DNA of 64,000 nucleotides from Saccharothrix tamanrassetensis (GTDB lineage: Bacteria > Actinomycetota > Actinomycetes > Mycobacteriales > Pseudonocardiaceae), in assembly GCF_014203665.1 (NCBI RefSeq), contig NZ_JACHJN010000003.1, forward strand, positions 372,001 to 436,000, read 5' to 3'. The position numbers were made by a program, and so were the translations under genes. Shown one piece after another: positions 28,719 through 36,710 of this stretch (position 1 is its first letter; each line of letters begins with the position of its first letter). The notes below the pieces were generated by a model that made no database searches, was not told where the DNA came from, and worked only from the letters and a program-made list of their open reading frames with translations.

Positions 28719-29705
28719 GTGTCCAACGACCTGAGCGCCGCGCTGACGGCCGCAGCCACCGCCCTGACCGCCGCCTCCGACGTGACCCTGCTGGCCCACG
28801 TGAACCCGGACGCGGACGCGCTGGGCAGTGCGCTGGCCCTGGGTTTGGTCCTGCAGCGGCTCGGCAAGGACGTGCGGGTGTCCTTCGGGGCACCCGCTTC
28901 CGTGCCCGAGACGCTGCGGGACCTCGACGTGGCCGGGCTGCTGGTGCCGGCGGGTGAGGTGCCCGCGGCGCCGGAGGTGTTGGTGGCGCTGGACACGGGG
29001 TCGGTGGGGCGGCTCGGGCCGTTGGCGGACCGGGTGCGGACGGCGGGGACCGTGGTGGTGCTGGACCACCACGTGTCCAACCCCGGCTTCGGGACCGTGA
29101 ACGTGGTCGACCCGGCGGCCGAGGCGACCGCGCTGGTGGTCCTGCGGTTGCTGGACGAGCTGGGTGTCGAGCTGGACGAGCCCGTCGCGCGGTGCATCTA
29201 TGCCGGGTTGGTGACGGACACCCGGTCGTTCCGGCACGCCAGTGCCGCTACGCACGAGGTGGCGGCTCGGCTGTTGGCGGCCGGGGTGGACGCGGAGGCC
29301 GTCGCCCGGCCCTTGATGGACTCGCACCCCTTCGAGTACCTGGCCATGTTGGCGAAGGTCCTGGCGCGGGCGTCGTTGGACCGCTCGGCGGCTGGCGGGA
29401 TGGGGTTCGTGCACGCTGTCGTGACCTTGGAGGATGCGGCGGGGTTGCGTCCGGAGGAGGTCGAGAGCGTGGTGGACCTCGTTCGGACCACTGCCGAGGC
29501 CGAGGTGGCGGCGGTGCTGAAGGAGTTGCGGCCGTCGTACTGGTCGGTGTCCTTGCGTGCGGTGAGCCGGGTTGACGTGCGCGAGGTCGCGCAGTTGCTC
29601 GGCGGGGGTGGGCATCGGTTGGCGGCCGGGTTCACGGCCGAGGGTGACGCTGCGGGTGTGGTGGGCCGGTTGCGGGATGCGCTGGAGACGGTTGCGCGGG
29701 GTTGA
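28719..29705 (+). CDS. DHH/DHHA1 phosphoesterase, NrnA-type nanoRNase/pAp phosphatase
   Basis: The 328-residue protein degrades short oligoribonucleotides and 3'-phosphoadenosine 5'-phosphate in its characterised relatives. Metal motifs: HVNPDADALGS (motif I), ALDTGS (II), LDHHVSNPGFG (III, DHH) and TDTRSFRHAS (IV). The C-terminal DHHA1 domain ends in GGGGHRLAAGF. Its place after rbfA is conserved in actinobacteria. GTG 28719 is the only good start. Confidence 0.93.
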   Translation: MSNDLSAALTAAATALTAASDVTLLAHVNPDADALGSALALGLVLQRLGKDVRVSFGAPASVPETLRDLDVAGLLVPAGEVPAAPEVLVALDTGSVGRLGPLADRVRTAGTVVVLDHHVSNPGFGTVNVVDPAAEATALVVLRLLDELGVELDEPVARCIYAGLVTDTRSFRHASAATHEVAARLLAAGVDAEAVARPLMDSHPFEYLAMLAKVLARASLDRSAAGGMGFVHAVVTLEDAAGLRPEEVESVVDLVRTTAEAEVAAVLKELRPSYWSVSLRAVSRVDVREVAQLLGGGGHRLAAGFTAEGDAAGVVGRLRDALETVARG

Positions 29706-29786
29706 GGTCTGGGTGCTCGGGGTGAGGCCGGGGTGCGTGGGGTGGCGCGCATGTCGCGGACCGCTGCCGCTGAAAAGCTGAAAAGA

Positions 29787-29817
29787 GTCCTCGCCGGATG
29801 GGCAGGCCGCCAGGGAT
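29787..29817. repeat. intergenic repeat element, copy B
   Basis: A 31-base block closely matching 21634-21665 (one base missing, two changed). It follows two copies of CTGAAAAG at 29770-29785. The 262-base interval 29706-29967 holds no gene. Confidence 0.6.
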
Positions 29818-29967
29818 CTCATAACGCCAAAGCTTGGAAGATGCAAGCACGCTGTGTGTCAGGGCGTGAGGCGCCGGGTGGTTGTCGGAATGTCGGTGGT
29901 TCGTGAGAGGTTGGAGCGGGGGGCTGCTCTGACCGGCCCTTGAGTTGTCGGGGCGGGAGGGGCGGGC

Positions 29968-31266
29968 GTGGGATCGCGGGTGCCGGCGAAGCGGGTGTTG
30001 GGGTTGGCGGTGCCCGCGCTGGGGGTTCTTGCTGCCGAGCCGTTGTACGTGTTGGTCGACACCGCTGTGGTCGGGCACCTGGGGGCCTTGCCGCTCGCCG
30101 GGTTGGCGTTGGGCGGGGTGTTGTTCACCCAGGTCGCCACCCAGTTGACGTTCCTCTCCTACGGCACGACGGCCCGGACTGCCCGGTTGTTCGGGGCCGG
30201 CCGTCGTGCGGACGCGGTCCAGGAGGGTGTGCAGGCCACTTGGTTGGCGCTGGCCGTCGGGCTGGTGGTGATCGTGGTCGGGCAGTTGCTCGCCGCGCCT
30301 GCCGCTCACCTGCTGGCCGGCGGTGAGGTGGCCGACCAGGCTGTTGCCTGGTTGCGGATCGCGTTGTTCGGGGCGCCGTTCGTGTTGGTCACGATGGCGG
30401 GCAACGGGTGGATGCGCGGGGTCGAGGACACGGTTCGGCCCTTGGGGTACGTGTTGTTGGGCAACGGGCTGTCGGCTGTGCTCTGTCCACTCCTGGTGCA
30501 CGTGGCCGGGTGGGGGTTGGAGGGCAGTGCTGTTGCCAACGTGGTGGCCCAGGTGTTGTCCGCCGGGTTGTTCTTCCGGGCGTTGTTCGCCGAGGACGTG
30601 GCGCTCAAGCCGCAGCCGAAGCTGATGCGGGCGCAGCTCGGGCTCGGGCGGGACCTGGTGTTGCGCAGCCTGGCGTTCCAGGCCTGCTTCATCTCCGCCG
30701 CCTCGGTGGCCGCGCGCACGTCGGTGGCGGCGGTGGGTGCGCACCAGATCGTGTTGCAGCTGTGGACGTTCCTGGCCCTGGTGCTGGACTCGTTGGCCAT
30801 TGCCGCGCAGGCGATCGTCGGCCAGGCGCTGGGTGCCCACCGGCAGGAGGAGGCCAAGCGCTTCGCGTGGCAGATCACCGGTTACGGACTCGGGTTCGGG
30901 GTGCTGCTCGGGGCGGTGTTCGCGGCGCTCGCCGGGGTGATCCCGCCGTTGTTCACCAGCGATCCGCTGGTGCTCGGCGAGGTGCCGCACGCTTGGTGGT
31001 TCTTCGTGGTCCTGCAACCGATCGCGGGTGTGGTGTTCGCGCTCGACGGGGTGCTGCTCGGTGCCGGGGACGCCGGGTTCCTGCGCACCGCGACGCTGGT
31101 GTCGGCGGCGGTGGGCTTCCTGCCGCTGGTGTGGGCCTCGCTGGCGTTCGGCTGGGGGCTGGTCGGCATCTGGTCGGGACTGTCCGCGTTCATGGTGCTG
31201 CGGTTGGTCACGCTGCTGGTGAGAACGCGTTCGGGCAGGTGGGCACGGGTGGGCGTGGTGTGGTGA
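29968..31266 (+). CDS. MATE family multidrug/cation efflux protein
   Basis: The 432-residue protein has about 12 membrane helices in two homologous halves, with the family's early motif LVDTAVVGHLGALPLAGLALG and the repeated Q/G-rich QIVLQLWTFLALVLDSLAIAAQA in the second half. It is DinF-like and probably exports drugs or metabolites using a cation gradient. GGGAGG at 29955-29960 lies 7 bases before GTG 29968. This exporter is a common rider of the rbfA-truB interval in actinobacteria. Confidence 0.92.
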   Translation: MGSRVPAKRVLGLAVPALGVLAAEPLYVLVDTAVVGHLGALPLAGLALGGVLFTQVATQLTFLSYGTTARTARLFGAGRRADAVQEGVQATWLALAVGLVVIVVGQLLAAPAAHLLAGGEVADQAVAWLRIALFGAPFVLVTMAGNGWMRGVEDTVRPLGYVLLGNGLSAVLCPLLVHVAGWGLEGSAVANVVAQVLSAGLFFRALFAEDVALKPQPKLMRAQLGLGRDLVLRSLAFQACFISAASVAARTSVAAVGAHQIVLQLWTFLALVLDSLAIAAQAIVGQALGAHRQEEAKRFAWQITGYGLGFGVLLGAVFAALAGVIPPLFTSDPLVLGEVPHAWWFFVVLQPIAGVVFALDGVLLGAGDAGFLRTATLVSAAVGFLPLVWASLAFGWGLVGIWSGLSAFMVLRLVTLLVRTRSGRWARVGVVW

Positions 31267-31299
31267 GGCGCACGTACCGGAATCGTTAACAATAGGCAA

Positions 31300-31337
31300 G
31301 TGTTTCCGATGGACGGAGTGCCGCCGCACGGAAACAC
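31300..31337. promoter_or_regulatory. inverted repeat before the MFS gene
   Basis: GTGTTTCCG (31300-31308) and its perfect complement CGGAAACAC (31329-31337) flank 20 bases, directly before the GAGGAG Shine-Dalgarno sequence. It may be an operator or an mRNA stem controlling ribosome access. Confidence 0.45.
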
Positions 31338-31350
31338 GAGGAGTTCTGCC

Positions 31351-32670
31351 TTGCCGGTCGATCGTGCCACGAAGCAGGCGTGGCTGATCTGGTCCACCGC
31401 CGTCGTCGTCTACCTCGCCGCCCTGTTCCACCGCACGTCGCTCGGCGTCGCCGGGCTGGAGGCCGCCGACCGGTTCGACGTCGGTCCTGCCGCGCTGGGC
31501 ACGTTCACGGTGCTCCAGATCGGCCTCTACGCCATGATGCAGATCCCCACCGGCCTGCTGGTCGACCGGTTCGGGCCGCGTCGGGTGCTCACCGCCGCCG
31601 CGCTGCTGATGGGTGTCGGCCAGCTGATGTTCGCGCTGGCCTCGTCGTACCCGTTGGGGCTGGCCGCACGGGCGGTGCTCGGCGTCGGTGACGCCATGAC
31701 CTGGGTGAGCGTGCTGCGCCTGGCCGCCGCCCACTTCCCGCCGCGCAGGTTCACGGTCGTGATGTCGCTGTCCGCCGCGCTGGGCGGCGCGGGCAACCTG
31801 GTGGCCACCCTGCCGTTGACCTTGCTGCTCCAGAACGCCGGGTGGACCGCCACGTTCCTGATCGCGGGCGCGGCGACGGCCCTGTACTCGGGGATCGTCG
31901 CCTGGCGGGTGCGCGAGGTGCCCGACGGCGTGCCGCAGCCGCCTGCCGATGCCGTGCCGCTGCGCACGGTGGCGAAGCGGGTCGCGGTGGCCTGGCGGGT
32001 GCCGGGCACCCGGCTCGGGTTCTGGGTGCACTTCGCGTCCATGTCGACGCCCGCGTTGCTCGGGCTGCTGTGGGGCTTCCCGTACCTGGTGGAGGCGCAG
32101 GGCATGAGCCGGCCGGACGCGTCGGCGGTGCTGAGCCTGCTCGTGGTGGTGGGGATCGTCGCCGGACCGATCACCGGCGCGGTGATGGCGGGCCGGCCGG
32201 AGTGGCGGATGCCGATCGTCGGCTGGTACCTCGCCGCCGCCCTGGTGTGCTGGGCGGTGCTGCTCGGGTGGCCGGGCGGTGTGCTGCCGCCCGCCTTGCT
32301 GTACGTGGTGTTCGGGGTGCTCGCGGTGGGTGGTCCGGCGTCCGGCGTGGCGTTCGCGCTGGTGCGCGACTACAACCCGTTGCACCGGGTGAGCACGGCC
32401 ACCGGTGTGGCGAACGTCGGTGGCTTCGCGGCGATCACGTTCACGGCGCTGGCCGTCGGTGTGCTGCTGGACCTGGTCGACGGGCTGCCGGCCGCGCAGG
32501 CGTACCGGATCGCTTTCCTGGCCGTGGTTTCCGTGCTCGTGCTGGGCGTGTGGCGGACGGCCGTGTGGTGGCGCCGGGCGCGGGCCGCGGTGTTCGCCGC
32601 GGAGGAGCGCGGGGAGCGGGTGCCGGTGCAGTTGCGTCGCCGGCGCTGGGACGTTCTCGCGGAGGCCTAG
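31351..32670 (+). CDS. major facilitator superfamily transporter
   Basis: The 439-residue protein has 12 predicted membrane helices. The loop 2-3 motif is visible as GLLVDRFGPRRVL, and helix 1 contains YLAALFHRTSLGVAGL. The substrate is unknown; the sequence suggests a nitrate/sugar-phosphate-like or drug-like MFS branch. TTG 31351 is chosen because GAGGAG at 31338-31343 lies 7 bases upstream. GTG 31300 and ATG 31309 are in frame but lie inside an inverted repeat and lack a ribosome site. Confidence 0.88.
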   Translation: MPVDRATKQAWLIWSTAVVVYLAALFHRTSLGVAGLEAADRFDVGPAALGTFTVLQIGLYAMMQIPTGLLVDRFGPRRVLTAAALLMGVGQLMFALASSYPLGLAARAVLGVGDAMTWVSVLRLAAAHFPPRRFTVVMSLSAALGGAGNLVATLPLTLLLQNAGWTATFLIAGAATALYSGIVAWRVREVPDGVPQPPADAVPLRTVAKRVAVAWRVPGTRLGFWVHFASMSTPALLGLLWGFPYLVEAQGMSRPDASAVLSLLVVVGIVAGPITGAVMAGRPEWRMPIVGWYLAAALVCWAVLLGWPGGVLPPALLYVVFGVLAVGGPASGVAFALVRDYNPLHRVSTATGVANVGGFAAITFTALAVGVLLDLVDGLPAAQAYRIAFLAVVSVLVLGVWRTAVWWRRARAAVFAAEERGERVPVQLRRRRWDVLAEA

Positions 32671-32673
32671 GAT
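32668..32673 (+). promoter_or_regulatory. -10 box, leaderless start of truB
   Basis: TAGGAT, 8 bases before GTG 32682; overlaps the stop codon of the MFS gene. Confidence 0.4.
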
Positions 32674-32681
32674 ACCCGGTC

Positions 32682-33578
32682 GTGTCCGCATCAACTCCCG
32701 CTGTGCAGCCAGGTCTGGTCGTCGTAGACAAGCCGGACGGCATGACGTCCCACGACGTGGTGGCGAAGGTCCGCCGCATCCTCGGTACCCGGAAGGTCGG
32801 TCACGCGGGCACCCTCGATCCCATGGCGACCGGTGTGCTGGTGCTGGGGGTGGAGCGGGCGACGAAGCTGCTCGGGCACCTGGCGCTGGACAGCAAGGCC
32901 TACCTGTCCACCATCCGGCTCGGCTCGTCCACCACCACCGACGACGCCGAGGGCGAGGTGCTGTCCACTTCGGACGCGTCCGGGGTGGCGGAGGACGCGA
33001 TCCGGGCGGGCGTCGCGCGGCTCACCGGGCCGATCCAGCAGGTGCCGAGCGCGGTCAGCGCGGTGAAGATCGACGGTAAGCGCGCCTACGCCCGGGTCCG
33101 CGACGGCGAGGCGGTCGAGATTCCGGCCCGCCCGGTGACCGTGCACCGGTTCGACGTGCTGTCGATCCGCCGCGAGGACGCCGCGGTCGAACTCGACGTG
33201 ATGGTGGAGTGCTCGTCCGGCACGTACGTCCGCGCGCTGGCCCGCGACCTGGGCGCGGACCTCGGTGTCGGCGGCCACCTGGCAGCCCTGCGCCGCACCC
33301 GCGTCGGCCCGTTCGACCTGCGCGTGGCGAAGACGCTGGCGCAGCTGGAGGAGTCGCCCGGCCTGTCGCTGAACCTGGACGAGGCCGTCACCAAGGCCTT
33401 CCCCCGCCGCGAGATCGCCCCGCGCGAGGCCATCGCCCTGTCCCACGGCCAACGCCTCGCGGCCGGCGGCCTGGACGGGACCTACGGCGTCTTCGGCCCG
33501 GACGGCCACGTCGTCGCCCTGGCCAAGGACGAGGGCCCCATCGCCAAACCGCTGGTGGTTCTCACGCCGGCCGGATAG
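32682..33578 (+). CDS. truB: tRNA pseudouridine-55 synthase TruB
   Basis: The 298-residue enzyme converts U55 to pseudouridine in the T-loop of tRNAs. It has the TruB start motif LVVDKPDGMTSHDVV, the catalytic loop KVGHAGTLDPMATGVL (catalytic Asp in TLDP), and the C-terminal segment ECSSGTYVRALARDLG. The actinobacterial C-terminal domain continues after residue 230. The gene overlaps nothing and lies 11 bases after the MFS gene. Confidence 0.96.
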   Translation: MSASTPAVQPGLVVVDKPDGMTSHDVVAKVRRILGTRKVGHAGTLDPMATGVLVLGVERATKLLGHLALDSKAYLSTIRLGSSTTTDDAEGEVLSTSDASGVAEDAIRAGVARLTGPIQQVPSAVSAVKIDGKRAYARVRDGEAVEIPARPVTVHRFDVLSIRREDAAVELDVMVECSSGTYVRALARDLGADLGVGGHLAALRRTRVGPFDLRVAKTLAQLEESPGLSLNLDEAVTKAFPRREIAPREAIALSHGQRLAAGGLDGTYGVFGPDGHVVALAKDEGPIAKPLVVLTPAG

Positions 33579-33581
33579 GCC

Positions 33582-33587
33582 TACCGT
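33582..33587 (+). promoter_or_regulatory. -10 box, leaderless start
   Basis: TACCGT, 7 bases before ATG 33595. Confidence 0.45.
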
Positions 33588-33594
33588 GGGTGTC

Positions 33595-33972
33595 ATGGCG
33601 AGATGGGTGTGGCCGACCGCGGCCGGCGTGGTCACCTCGGCGACCGGGGTCGCCGTCAACCTGGCCACGGACCAGGGCGGCAACCCCTGGACGTGGGGCG
33701 GCGTGGTCGTGCTCACCGCGATCGGCGTCGTCGTCGGCCTGGCCGCGCAGCGCTCGGAGCGGAAGCGCCACCAGCAGCAGCCGGAACCGGCCAGGGCCGC
33801 CGGTGTGCACAACAGCGTCACCGGCACGGTGCACGGCGGCGTCGTCCAGGCGGGCACGCTGGGCTCCGTCACCCTCCACTCGGGCCCCACGATCAACCAG
33901 AACGCCACCGCCCACGAGGGCGGCACGATCCACCAGGCGGGACGGGACATCCGCCACGACCGGGGGCAGTGA
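33595..33972 (+). CDS. small membrane protein with RHIM-like amyloid motif
   Basis: The 125-residue protein begins with two membrane helices (PTAAGVVTSATGVAVNL and GGVVVLTAIGVVVGLAA), then a basic Gln-rich linker. The C-terminal half contains HNSVTGTVHGGVVQAGTLG and, further on, GGTIHQAGRDIRHD: two copies of a G-x(n)-V/I-x-Q-A-G pattern. The VQxG core resembles RHIM and the bacterial amyloid signalling (BASS-type) motifs known in actinobacteria, which template amyloid assembly between signalling partners. That assignment is inference from pattern alone. The gene splits the usual truB-ribF pair and has its own -10 box, so it looks like an accessory insertion. Confidence 0.6.
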   Translation: MARWVWPTAAGVVTSATGVAVNLATDQGGNPWTWGGVVVLTAIGVVVGLAAQRSERKRHQQQPEPARAAGVHNSVTGTVHGGVVQAGTLGSVTLHSGPTINQNATAHEGGTIHQAGRDIRHDRGQ

Positions 33973-34068
33973 CCACCGGACCGCGGGAATGCGGTGCCGG
34001 CCGGGGACGGGGCAGGTGGGGCGGGATCGGGCGGCTCGCCCAGCTCCGGCGGCCGGGACCGGTCCACG

Positions 34069-34074
34069 TAGGCT
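34069..34074 (+). promoter_or_regulatory. -10 box, leaderless start of ribF
   Basis: TAGGCT, 7 bases before GTG 34082. Confidence 0.45.
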
Positions 34075-34081
34075 GCACCCC

Positions 34082-35020
34082 GTGCAACGGTGGCGTGGGC
34101 TGGAGCACCTGCCCGGTGGTTGGGGTCGGTGCGTGGTGACTATCGGGGTGTTCGACGGGGTGCACCGGGGGCACCAGGCGCTCATCGGCCGGGCTGTCGG
34201 GCTGGCCGCGGCGAAGGGGGTGCCGTCCGTCCTCGTGACGTTCGACCCGCACCCGTCCGAGGTCGTCCGACCCGGCAGCCACCCCGCCCAGCTGACCAGC
34301 CTCCGCCGACGCGCCGAGCTGGTGGAGGAGCTGGGGGTCGACGTGTTCTGCGTCATCCCCTTCACGGTCGAGGTGTCGCGGATGCCCGCCGACGAGTTCG
34401 TGCACGAGGTCCTGGTCGACCGGCTGCACGTGGCCGCGGTCGTGGTCGGGCAGAACTTCACCTTCGGCAGCAAGGCGGCCGGCAACGTCGACCTGTTGCG
34501 CGCGCTGGGACAGCGGTTCGGGTTCGGGACCGAAGGGGCGGATCTGGTGACCGACGACGGCGTGACGTACTCGTCGACCTACATCCGGGCGTGCATCGAC
34601 GCCGGGGACGTGAAGGCCGCCGCGCAGGCGCTGGGCCGGCCGCACCGGCTGGAAGGCATCGTGGTGCGCGGGGACGGGCGCGGCAAGGAGCTCGGCTTCC
34701 CCACCGCCAACCTCTCGACCACGCGGTTCGCCGCCGTGCCCGCCGACGGCGTCTACGCGTGCTGGTTCATCCACTCGAGCGGGCGCAGGCTGCGGGCCGC
34801 GGTGTCCGTCGGCACGAACCCGACCTTCTCCGGCCGGGAACGGCGGGTGGAGGCGTTCGTGCTGGACGTGGACGAGGACTTCTACGGCCAGCGGGTCGGG
34901 CTGGACTTCGTGGAGCGGCTGCGCGGCATGGAGAAGTTCGACAGCGTCGACGGGCTGCTGGACCAGATGCACCGGGACGTCGCGGAAACGCGGGACATCC
35001 TGCCGCTGGACGACGCGTGA
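34082..35020 (+). CDS. ribF: bifunctional riboflavin kinase/FAD synthetase
   Basis: The 312-residue enzyme makes FMN and FAD from riboflavin. The N-terminal adenylyltransferase has VTIGVFDGVHRGHQALI (GxFDGxHxGH) and the C-terminal kinase domain has the GRGKELGFPTANL loop and SVGTNPTF. GTG 34082 with a -10 box 7 bases upstream indicates a leaderless mRNA. Confidence 0.96.
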   Translation: MQRWRGLEHLPGGWGRCVVTIGVFDGVHRGHQALIGRAVGLAAAKGVPSVLVTFDPHPSEVVRPGSHPAQLTSLRRRAELVEELGVDVFCVIPFTVEVSRMPADEFVHEVLVDRLHVAAVVVGQNFTFGSKAAGNVDLLRALGQRFGFGTEGADLVTDDGVTYSSTYIRACIDAGDVKAAAQALGRPHRLEGIVVRGDGRGKELGFPTANLSTTRFAAVPADGVYACWFIHSSGRRLRAAVSVGTNPTFSGRERRVEAFVLDVDEDFYGQRVGLDFVERLRGMEKFDSVDGLLDQMHRDVAETRDILPLDDA

Positions 35021-35099
35021 CGCGTTGAACCACCTGGGTGGAACACCCCATGGCGGGGCCACTTACCTGGCAAGATGCCTGACACGTCCAAGCCGGTCA

Positions 35100-35108
35100 G
35101 GGGAGAGG
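35100..35108 (+). promoter_or_regulatory. ribosome binding site selecting GTG 35114
   Basis: GGGGAGAGG, 5 bases before GTG 35114. No comparable site serves the upstream ATG 35075. Confidence 0.55.
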
Positions 35109-35113
35109 CGAAG

Positions 35114-35599
35114 GTGGAGGACCACAAGATCGTCCAGCGCAACCTCGCGTTGCAGCGCGAGTGGTACGGGGAGCCCTTGGGGGACCGGGTGCGCCGGTTG
35201 GTGGTCGCCTTCAGGGTGTCCCAGGCGCAGCTCGCCGACGTGCTGGGGATCAGCGCCCCGATGCTCAGCCAGGTGATGAGCGGGCGCCGCGCCAAGATCG
35301 GCAACCCCTCCGTGCTCGCCCGGATGATCATGCTGGAGCGCAAGGTGCTCACCCCGGACGTGGCGACCGGCGCGCCGGAGGCGCTGCAGCGCGCGCTGGA
35401 GGAGGTGCGCGAGTCCAGGCCGACGGTGAGCCGCGACTCGCTGCCGGTGAACGGCACGGACGACGAGGCCACCGTGTTCCCGTTCCTGCGCCGCATCGCG
35501 GACCGGCGCGAGCTGTCCCAGGCGGCCGACATGCTGGGCGAGGACTTCCCGGCGCTGGCGGACCTGCTGCGCCGCGCGGGCAAGGGTCGGGACTCCTGA
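35114..35599 (+). CDS. helix-turn-helix DNA-binding protein
   Basis: A 161-residue regulator. A helix-turn-helix of Cro/C1 type is visible at about residues 30-55 (VSQAQLADVLGISAPMLSQV, followed by MSGRR). The rest is helical and charged with an FPFLRRIADRRELSQAADML segment that may dimerise or bind an effector. Target unknown. GTG 35114 is chosen for its ribosome site; ATG 35075 would add 13 residues. Its stop overlaps the start of the 2H phosphoesterase gene. Confidence 0.78.
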   Translation: MEDHKIVQRNLALQREWYGEPLGDRVRRLVVAFRVSQAQLADVLGISAPMLSQVMSGRRAKIGNPSVLARMIMLERKVLTPDVATGAPEALQRALEEVRESRPTVSRDSLPVNGTDDEATVFPFLRRIADRRELSQAADMLGEDFPALADLLRRAGKGRDS

Positions 35600-36063
35600 G
35601 GCTGTTCACGGGCGTGTTCCCGCCCGCGCCGGTGGTCGCCGAACTCGACGAGGCCCTGCGCCCGCTGCGCGCCGCCCACCCGGACCTGAAGTGGAGCACG
35701 CCGGGTCGCTGGCACATCACGCTCTGCTTCCACGGTGACGACGCGGTGCCCGACGGCCGGCTGGAGGCGCTGCGGGACGCGACCGCGCCGACGCTCCGGC
35801 TGACCGGCTCCGGCACGTTCCCCGGCGTTCTCTGGATCGGCGTCGACGGCCCGCTGCACCCGCTGGCCCGGCTGGCGGGGGCCGACGAGCGTTGGCGTCC
35901 ACATCTGACGGTCGCCCGCTCGCGCCGGCGCCGGGTCCGTTGGCCGCACGTCGGGTTCACCGGTCGCGAGTGGACCGTCACCGAGGTCGCGCTGGTGGGC
36001 AGCGACCCGTCGGCGGGCTACCGGGTGCTCGACCGGGTGCCCTTGAGCACGCCGAACGACTAG
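35596..36063 (+). CDS. 2H phosphoesterase (2'-5' RNA ligase family) with probable CTG start
   Basis: The 155-residue protein has the two H-x-T motifs of the LigT/ThpR family: WHITLCF near residue 36 and PHLTVAR near residue 102. Relatives are RNA 2',3'-cyclic phosphodiesterases or ligases. The fold's first strand, RLFTGVFPP, must be included, but the only codon that gives it is CTG 35596, which overlaps the previous stop (CTGA) just as ATGA and GTGA overlaps do elsewhere here. GTG 35612 is the next candidate and would cut off the strand. Confidence 0.8.
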   Translation: MRLFTGVFPPAPVVAELDEALRPLRAAHPDLKWSTPGRWHITLCFHGDDAVPDGRLEALRDATAPTLRLTGSGTFPGVLWIGVDGPLHPLARLAGADERWRPHLTVARSRRRRVRWPHVGFTGREWTVTEVALVGSDPSAGYRVLDRVPLSTPND

Positions 36064-36079
36064 CCGCGTCGACTACTGG

Positions 36080-36085
36080 TAACCT
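36080..36085 (+). promoter_or_regulatory. candidate -10 box of rpsO
   Basis: TAACCT about 100 bases before the rpsO start; a -35 is not clear. Confidence 0.35.
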
Positions 36086-36113
36086 CGACAGTTGGGTCTG
36101 GCTGCGGTCCGTG

Positions 36114-36150
36114 GCGGCCATGACCGTCTACCCCCGGTGACGGGGGCCGC
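36114..36150 (+). promoter_or_regulatory. structured rpsO mRNA leader
   Basis: GCGGCC at 36114-36119 can pair with GGCCGC at 36145-36150, and CCCCCG GTGA CGGGGG (36131-36146) forms an alternative inner stem. S15 represses its own mRNA through leader structures in several bacteria, so this may be such a site; inference. Confidence 0.35.
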
Positions 36151-36184
36151 ACGGAACATCCCAGGTACAAGGAGTAGCGGGAAC

Positions 36185-36454
36185 GTGGCACTGACCACCG
36201 AGCAGAAGAAGACCATCCTGACCGAGTACGGCGTCCACGACACGGACACCGGTTCGGCCGAGGCGCAGGTCGCGCTGCTGAGCAAGCGCATCGCCGACCT
36301 GACCGAGCACCTCAAGCAGCACAAGCACGACCACCACTCGCGTCGTGGTCTGCTGCTGCTGGTCGGTCGTCGCCGCCGGCTGCTCAACTACCTCCAGAAG
36401 GTGGACATCCAGCGCTACCGGTCGCTGATCTCGCGACTGGGTCTGCGCAGGTGA
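36185..36454 (+). CDS. rpsO: 30S ribosomal protein S15
   Basis: The 89-residue protein binds 16S rRNA early in 30S assembly. It contains [19 protein letters not shown], the signature [25 protein letters not shown], and the terminal [16 protein letters not shown] lies 10 bases before GTG 36185. It is followed by pnp, the usual order. Confidence 0.98.
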   Translation: MALTTEQKKTILTEYGVHDTDTGSAEAQVALLSKRIADLTEHLKQHKHDHHSRRGLLLLVGRRRRLLNYLQKVDIQRYRSLISRLGLRR

Positions 36455-36458
36455 CAGC

Positions 36459-36499
36459 CGCCGAGGGGGAGTGACCGGACCGGTCGCTCCCCCTCGGCG
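36459..36499 (+). terminator. long rpsO-pnp intergenic hairpin
   Basis: A ~20-bp stem with a single G-T wobble: CGCCGAGGGGGAGTGACCGG pairs with bases up to 36499. It starts 5 bases after the rpsO stop. The rpsO-pnp spacer of E. coli and Streptomyces carries an analogous stem cut by RNase III; here it could act as terminator, processing site or both. Confidence 0.75.
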
Positions 36500-36524
36500 C
36501 AACACACGCAACACACGCAACACA
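36498..36524. repeat. three tandem 9-base repeats
   Basis: CGCAACACA three times in a row immediately after the hairpin. Function unknown. Confidence 0.8.
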
Positions 36525-36580
36525 ACGGAACAAAGACGAGGGACGCACGCACCAGCGCGGCGCAACGGCGACGACAGTTC

Positions 36581-36644
36581 GCCGGTCCTCGGTAGTGGCC
36601 CCCTGGCCGATCCGAATCCCAGGGGACTTCGATCGAAGACCGGC
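36581..36644 (+). ncRNA. structured pnp leader, Actino-pnp-like
   Basis: Outer stem GCCGGTC (36581-36587) with GACCGGC (36638-36644); inner stem CCCCTGG (36600-36606) with CCAGGGG (36619-36625). Position in the 5' leader of an actinobacterial pnp fits the Actino-pnp RNA motif described in this phylum, though I have only matched position and pairing, not the consensus. Confidence 0.5.
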
Positions 36645-36710
36645 CTCGTCCGGCCCGCGACCCCGCGCCCGCCCGCGCTGCGGCCCGCATGACGAGGAGT
36701 TTTGAAGCAC

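Noticed and set aside
29632-32694. 1020-codon antisense frame opposite the MATE and MFS genes
   Set aside because: His/Arg/Gln/Pro-rich composition and no motif; both plus-strand transporters are clear.
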